DNA of 55,590 nt from an uncultured Bifidobacterium sp. (GTDB lineage Bacteria > Actinomycetota > Actinomycetes > Actinomycetales > Bifidobacteriaceae): positions 1-55,590 of the forward strand of contig NZ_CALYOY010000009.1 of assembly GCF_945269915.1 (NCBI RefSeq), written 5' to 3'. The notes beneath the pieces are model-generated. The model was not told the DNA's origin. It ran no database searches and saw only the letters and a list, made by a program, of their open reading frames with translations. Shown here piece after piece: positions 51,786 through 55,590 of the stretch. Every line of letters begins with the position of its first letter. Position 1 is the stretch's first letter. The position numbers and the translations under genes are program-made.

Positions 51786-53762
51786 CTACTCGTCGCCGTG
51801 GTCGTCCCCGGCAAAGTCGTTGATGGTGATCTCCCGTTGGGCCCGCGCCAGGATCATTGTACGCATGGTCTTGGGCGCCACGGCGGTGATGTGCTTGGCG
51901 TGGGCGATGCAGAAGGCCACGAACCAGGAGTCCGAGGAGACGGTCAGGTGGACCTTCTGGCCGGTGCCGCACGGTTCGACCGATGCCCCCGGCAGGGACT
52001 TGATGTAGGGCAGGTCCGGCCTGTCGGTGATGAAAACCGCGGCCGTGCCGTTGTCGAAACTCCACTTGCGCAGCTCGCTGACCGGCACATCGGGAAACTC
52101 GACCTTGTGACTGGGTTTGACGATATCCGCATGCTCGATTCTGGCGATGCGGAGCACCTGCCACTGCCGGTTCCTGCCTGTCCCCTGTTTCAGGTGATGC
52201 GTTCCCTTGGATCCCGAACCCGAGTCGGAGGGGGCATCCTCGGCTGACGTGCCCTTGGCTGCGTCGCCGATATCGGTCCAGACGGCGGCATAGTAGACAC
52301 CCTCATCCACGAAGATCTTGGCCGGGGCCACCACCTTCCGCCTGGTTCTGCCGGCGGCGTCGGTGTACTCCATGTCCAGGAGGGAATCGGTCTTGATGGC
52401 CCTGCGGACCACCGAGAAGCTCTTGGGCTCGGTCTCATACCCGGTCAGGCTCAGCCAGGGGGTCTCCCCCGGCCCCACGTGGGTGCGCAGACGCTCATAG
52501 AGGGATTCGGCCTGGGTGCGGGAATCCTCCGGCAGGAGGGGCGAATGGGCCAGGTAGTTGAGCGAGGCGGTCAGCATGCTCAGGTACTGGGGCGATATGC
52601 CAGCCAGGCGTTCCAGACCCAGGGAGTTGGTGGCGGAGACGATGCCGCTTTCATCCAGGAGGGACCAGTCGATGTCGAAGAACTGGCTGCCGGCCATCTC
52701 GCCGTCATCCGAGACCGTGGTCAGGGTGTTGATGTCCTTGCGGATGATGTTGACGAATTTACGCAGTTCGTCGGCGCTCCGGGGAGTGCCGACGAAGCGC
52801 TCGGCCAACTCGCTCAAGGAGAACTCCTCACCCAAGTGGGCGGAGAGGAAGAGCATGAGCCTGAGGCGGCGGTCGACCTCCGACCCGGTCTGGAAGGAGG
52901 AGGCACTGGCCCGCCTTGCGTGGGGCAGGTCCATATCATCATCATCCATGTCGATGGCGATGTGATCGGTCTTGTTGGAGCGTGCGATCTCCGGGGGGAC
53001 CACGGTGGCGGCACCTGGACTGATGGATTCGTCGGCCAGTTGGAACCTGGTGGCGGCGTCCAGCCTGCGGTGGAAGGCGTCGACGGCCTCCTGAGGGCTC
53101 ACGATGGAGGCATCCGGGTGCTCCAGGACGAACATGGCCAGGTCATCCGAGTCGGCATAGGCCACGTTCAGGTTCTCCCCGTCCACGTCGATAGTGGCGG
53201 CGAACCGGCGTGAGTCGATGACCTTGACGAGGTCATCGGGCAGGTGTTGGGTTCCCAGGCCGGGGGCGATGGAGTCCAGCCCCAGGCCCGGGATGGGCAC
53301 CTGGGGCACGCGCGGGGTGGTGCGTGACAGGGGCCGCACCGGTTCCTCGCAGGCCTCCTGGGACATGGCAATGGAACGGGCCAGGTAGTTTGCGGCGGCC
53401 AGGACGGGCATCTCCTCCTGGGCGAAGTGCACACGGATGCGGGGCTCATCTCCCAGCTGCAGGCGGTAGGAGGCGAAATCCTGCCCCTCCGACTTGGAGG
53501 AGTATTCGGGTTGCCGGGATTCGATGGCGATGCCCATGGCGGCCAGCTTGGCCCGGTCCCTCTGGAACTGCTTGGCGAAGGCGGCCTTGGCGGCCTGGTC
53601 GGCCAGTTCACCGTATGAATCCGCATAGGCCTTGACCCGTTGGGCAATCTGCCGGGAGGTCAGCCATTGCGGGAAGGCGGAGGATAAAACGGCCAGGACA
53701 TCAAGTTCGTGCTTGCCCCACTTGTCCGAGAATCGCCGTCTTCCGTTCGTGCCTTCTGCCAT
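51786..53762 (-). CDS. Fused PafB/PafC-type WYL-domain transcriptional regulator
   Basis: A 658-residue protein equivalent to two WYL regulators in one chain. The first half has a winged HTH (about residues 8-85, with AFPQWLTSRQIAQRVKAY) but no recognisable WYL motif. The second half starts with RLRLMLFLSAHLGEEFSLSE, another HTH, then a WYL domain (VVAPAKIFVDEGVYYAAVW) and a C-terminal WCX-type region. In mycobacteria the PafB and PafC pair activates DNA-damage genes. An acidic stretch IAIDMDDDDMDLPHARR joins the halves. ATG 53762 is used; the GTG at 53813 is an in-frame alternative. Effector unknown. Confidence 0.88.
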   Translation of the reverse strand: MAEGTNGRRRFSDKWGKHELDVLAVLSSAFPQWLTSRQIAQRVKAYADSYGELADQAAKAAFAKQFQRDRAKLAAMGIAIESRQPEYSSKSEGQDFASYRLQLGDEPRIRVHFAQEEMPVLAAANYLARSIAMSQEACEEPVRPLSRTTPRVPQVPIPGLGLDSIAPGLGTQHLPDDLVKVIDSRRFAATIDVDGENLNVAYADSDDLAMFVLEHPDASIVSPQEAVDAFHRRLDAATRFQLADESISPGAATVVPPEIARSNKTDHIAIDMDDDDMDLPHARRASASSFQTGSEVDRRLRLMLFLSAHLGEEFSLSELAERFVGTPRSADELRKFVNIIRKDINTLTTVSDDGEMAGSQFFDIDWSLLDESGIVSATNSLGLERLAGISPQYLSMLTASLNYLAHSPLLPEDSRTQAESLYERLRTHVGPGETPWLSLTGYETEPKSFSVVRRAIKTDSLLDMEYTDAAGRTRRKVVAPAKIFVDEGVYYAAVWTDIGDAAKGTSAEDAPSDSGSGSKGTHHLKQGTGRNRQWQVLRIARIEHADIVKPSHKVEFPDVPVSELRKWSFDNGTAAVFITDRPDLPYIKSLPGASVEPCGTGQKVHLTVSSDSWFVAFCIAHAKHITAVAPKTMRTMILARAQREITINDFAGDDHGDE

Positions 53763-53821
53763 CAGTCCTCGCGTATCGTTATGGTTCGTACACCAGTGCG
53801 CCCTAAAACGCACTTCTCACT

Positions 53822-53827
53822 ATCATA
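53822..53827 (-). promoter_or_regulatory. -10 box (TATGAT) of the WYL regulator gene
   Basis: On the minus strand TATGAT lies 59 nt before ATG 53762. The -35 position is poor. Two GGTACC sites sit just upstream. Confidence 0.4.
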
Positions 53828-53847
53828 GATTCTTTTTGCTGCCGGTG

Positions 53848-53873
53848 GGTACCAAACACTGAAATACGGTACC
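53848..53873. repeat. Pair of GGTACC palindromes 20 nt apart
   Basis: GGTACC at 53848-53853 and 53868-53873 repeat with a 20-nt period, two helical turns, directly upstream of the -10 box of the WYL gene. This is the layout of a dimeric-regulator operator, possibly for autoregulation. Confidence 0.4.
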
Positions 53874-53912
53874 ATTTCTTGACAGGCTGAACCCCCCTGC
53901 CCGGGCCCTGGC

Positions 53913-55343
53913 TCAGACCCACTCGTCGGGCTCGACACCCTGGGGTCCCACGTACTGCCCATTGGGTATGTAGGAGGACCTTTCCGGGTCTTTCAGGTGG
54001 GCGTCCGAGTAGAGGGTGACATCCCTGCCGAAGGTCCAATCCCCCTCGATGGTGACGGAGCTGGCGGCGGCCAGATCGGGAACCCCGTAGGGGAAGCGAT
54101 CATCGAAGTCCGAGATGTACTTGTAGTACCGTTCGTCCAGCTTCACATCGGGGAAGTCGTAGTTCCCGTCCTCCATCTCATAGGAGTCCGTCAGGTGGAA
54201 CCGGTCGGATCGCATGATGAAGAGGTCGTTGGTGGTTTTGACGGGCAGGAAGCGCATCCTGTCCACCTGGACACAGGTGGCCCCCTCGAAGAGCGTCGCC
54301 GCGGACCCCATGGCCGTCTCCAGTTGGACCACGGGGGTGGTCGATGGGTCGGTCGGGTCGACGGTCTTCCGGTTTTCGATGATCGGCAGCGGGAGCACCC
54401 CTTGATGCTCCTCCAGCTTTTCCTTGAGAGCGTCCACCCTCACCCAGATGCTGTTGGTGTTGAAGTAGGGGTGCTTGTGGATGGACATGGCCGAGGCCCT
54501 GTCGCGGGGGTCGACCTGGGTCATCTCACGCAGGATCAGGTGACCGGTCTTCCTGTCTATGACGATGTGGCCACCCTTGCGATCGGCCTTGGTCCGCATG
54601 GCCACTTCGATCATGAAGGGGGAACCGGACTGGGCGAAGTGGCCGGCCAGGGTCCTGGACGGCCTGGCGCCCAGGTTGTCGGAGTTGGAGATGAAAAGAT
54701 ATTCGATGCCCTGGTCCTGAAGTGTGTCGAGCAGGCCGGACTCCCAGATGGTCGAGAAGATGTCGCCATGACCCGGGGGGCACCATTCCAGTTCGGGCTG
54801 GTCCGGGTAGGAGACGGGTTCGCCGGTCTCGACGATGATCTTGGGTTCGATGTGCTGGATGATCTCCGTGGGGACCGTGTCCGGGGTGAACCGCTTGTCC
54901 TGGTTGATCACCCGCATGGTGTCCTTGGATGTCCTGAAGGAATTCATGAAGATCAGGGGAAGGGGAACGCCCAGGCGTTTGCGGGCGGTCAGGACCTGCC
55001 CCAGGATGATGTCCAGGAATCGCATCTGCCGTGCCTTGTGGCGTCGAATCGGCAGCAGGGACTTGGCCTTCTCCAACCCCATGGAGGTCCCCAGGCCTCC
55101 GTTGAGTTTGAGGAATGCCGTCCGGGAGAAGGCTTCCAGGGCCATATCCATGTCCATGGTGTCATGAATCTCCTTGATGCGCGGGACGTTCTTGAGTGGT
55201 ACCACATCGGATTCACGGACCTTGCCCCCGAAATCGCCACTGCTCCATGTTTCGTACAGGTGCCTGAACTGTTGAATGGAGAGGTCGCTCATACCCCCGG
55301 CACGCATCTTCGCGGCTGAGAGATCAAACCCTTGTTCGCTCAT
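53913..55343 (-). CDS. UTP--glucose-1-phosphate uridylyltransferase (eukaryote-like UGPase)
   Basis: A 476-residue enzyme making UDP-glucose. The nucleotide-binding start FLKLNGGLGTSMGLEKAKSL matches the eukaryotic-type UGPase family rather than bacterial GalU. EWCPPGHGDIFSTIW and FISNSDNLGARPS form the active-site region and a left-handed beta-helix tail ends the protein (SVTIEGDWTFG). In bifidobacteria this enzyme supports the galactose branch, linking to the alpha-galactosidase locus. AAAGGGGA precedes the ATG. Confidence 0.95.
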   Translation of the reverse strand: MSEQGFDLSAAKMRAGGMSDLSIQQFRHLYETWSSGDFGGKVRESDVVPLKNVPRIKEIHDTMDMDMALEAFSRTAFLKLNGGLGTSMGLEKAKSLLPIRRHKARQMRFLDIILGQVLTARKRLGVPLPLIFMNSFRTSKDTMRVINQDKRFTPDTVPTEIIQHIEPKIIVETGEPVSYPDQPELEWCPPGHGDIFSTIWESGLLDTLQDQGIEYLFISNSDNLGARPSRTLAGHFAQSGSPFMIEVAMRTKADRKGGHIVIDRKTGHLILREMTQVDPRDRASAMSIHKHPYFNTNSIWVRVDALKEKLEEHQGVLPLPIIENRKTVDPTDPSTTPVVQLETAMGSAATLFEGATCVQVDRMRFLPVKTTNDLFIMRSDRFHLTDSYEMEDGNYDFPDVKLDERYYKYISDFDDRFPYGVPDLAAASSVTIEGDWTFGRDVTLYSDAHLKDPERSSYIPNGQYVGPQGVEPDEWV

Positions 55344-55368
55344 GAATCCCCTTTCGGGCTTATCGTGC

Positions 55369-55393
55369 TACTCGGAAACACCGTTCCGGAGTA
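55369..55393. repeat. Inverted repeat in the UGPase 5' region
   Basis: TACTC-GGAA and TTCC-GGAGTA pair over 9 bp with one bulged G, loop ACACCG, 26 nt before the UGPase ATG on its 5' side. It could be an operator or a leader hairpin. Confidence 0.4.
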
Positions 55394-55484
55394 ATTCCAT
55401 ATGACATTCCATGATAGCAACCGCGCCCGTGCTCCCCCACTCGAGGTGCAGAAGGCGGCCAAAGTGGGGCGAGACTCGCCACGC

Positions 55485-55513
55485 TTGGAAGGACCGCGGC
55501 AATGTGCTAATAT
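55485..55513 (+). promoter_or_regulatory. Promoter of tRNA-Pro
   Basis: TTGGAA (55485-55490) and TAATAT (55508-55513) are spaced 17 nt apart and end 23 nt before the tRNA. Confidence 0.6.
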
Positions 55514-55536
55514 TTCTCCTCGGTGCTCATGCACTT

Positions 55537-55590
<54 letters not shown>

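Noticed and set aside
53997-55319. 440-codon open frame opposite the UGPase gene
   Set aside because: It lies fully antisense to a clear UGPase and has low-complexity Gly/Val/His composition with no recognisable motif.

Overview
The window is chromosomal DNA of a high-GC actinobacterium, most likely a Bifidobacterium or close relative. Actinobacterial markers include RbpA, a GarA/OdhI-type FHA protein, an Rv1828/FtsR-type MerR regulator, HelY, a PafB/PafC-type WYL regulator, a GuaB3-type IMPDH relative, and paired DUF881 proteins around a small basic membrane protein. The fused TrpC-TrpB protein, the eukaryote-like UGPase and the leuS-comEA-comEC-holA order fit Bifidobacteriaceae (from memory of the family, not a search). 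Coding density is high. No rRNA, insertion sequence, prophage, integrase or CRISPR array is visible. Three tRNA genes are present, two of them cut by the window edges.

Layout. 1-4172: tRNA-Ala (partial), a D-2-hydroxyacid dehydrogenase, a DUF1287 protein, a CorA-type transporter and an orphan amino-acid-binding lipoprotein. 4265-14327: leuS, then the tightly overlapped run comEA-comEC-holA-tsaE-tsaB-rimI-tsaD, which ends at tRNA-Asn and a strong terminator. 14378-18965 (minus): an alpha-galactoside locus made of GH36 alpha-galactosidase, an MFS transporter and an AraC regulator. 18966-19551 is the longest gene-free stretch. 19552-29604: an M23 peptidase-like protein, two long-chain acyl-CoA synthetases, a sugar-binding-like lipoprotein without its own transporter, NADP isocitrate dehydrogenase, GuaB3 and an Rv3235-like protein.

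29610-36050 is the translation/lipid cluster def-rpsB-tsf-pyrH-frr-cdsA-rlmN. 36171-43436 mixes histidine and tryptophan genes with lgt and rpe (hisF, hisI, trpCB fusion, trpA, lgt, rpe, hisE, hisG). 43441-47291 is a conserved actinobacterial envelope/division block: pgsA, DUF881, small basic protein, DUF881, FHA, FtsR-like. 47573-55343 (minus) holds a HAD phosphatase, rbpA, helY, a small membrane protein, a fused PafB/PafC-type regulator and UGPase. tRNA-Pro starts at the right edge.

The best candidates for undescribed biology are regulatory. They are a structured leader before rpsB; a hairpin that embeds a near-perfect Shine-Dalgarno and a 26-codon reading frame between tsf and pyrH; a set of seven genes whose -10-like hexamer lies 7-9 nt before the ATG without a Shine-Dalgarno (likely leaderless mRNAs); a perfect TGTGA-N6-TCACA palindrome next to a promoter at 26871; and paired operator-like repeats before icd/guaB3 and before the WYL regulator. 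All calls rest on reading the sequence; no database search or folding program was run.
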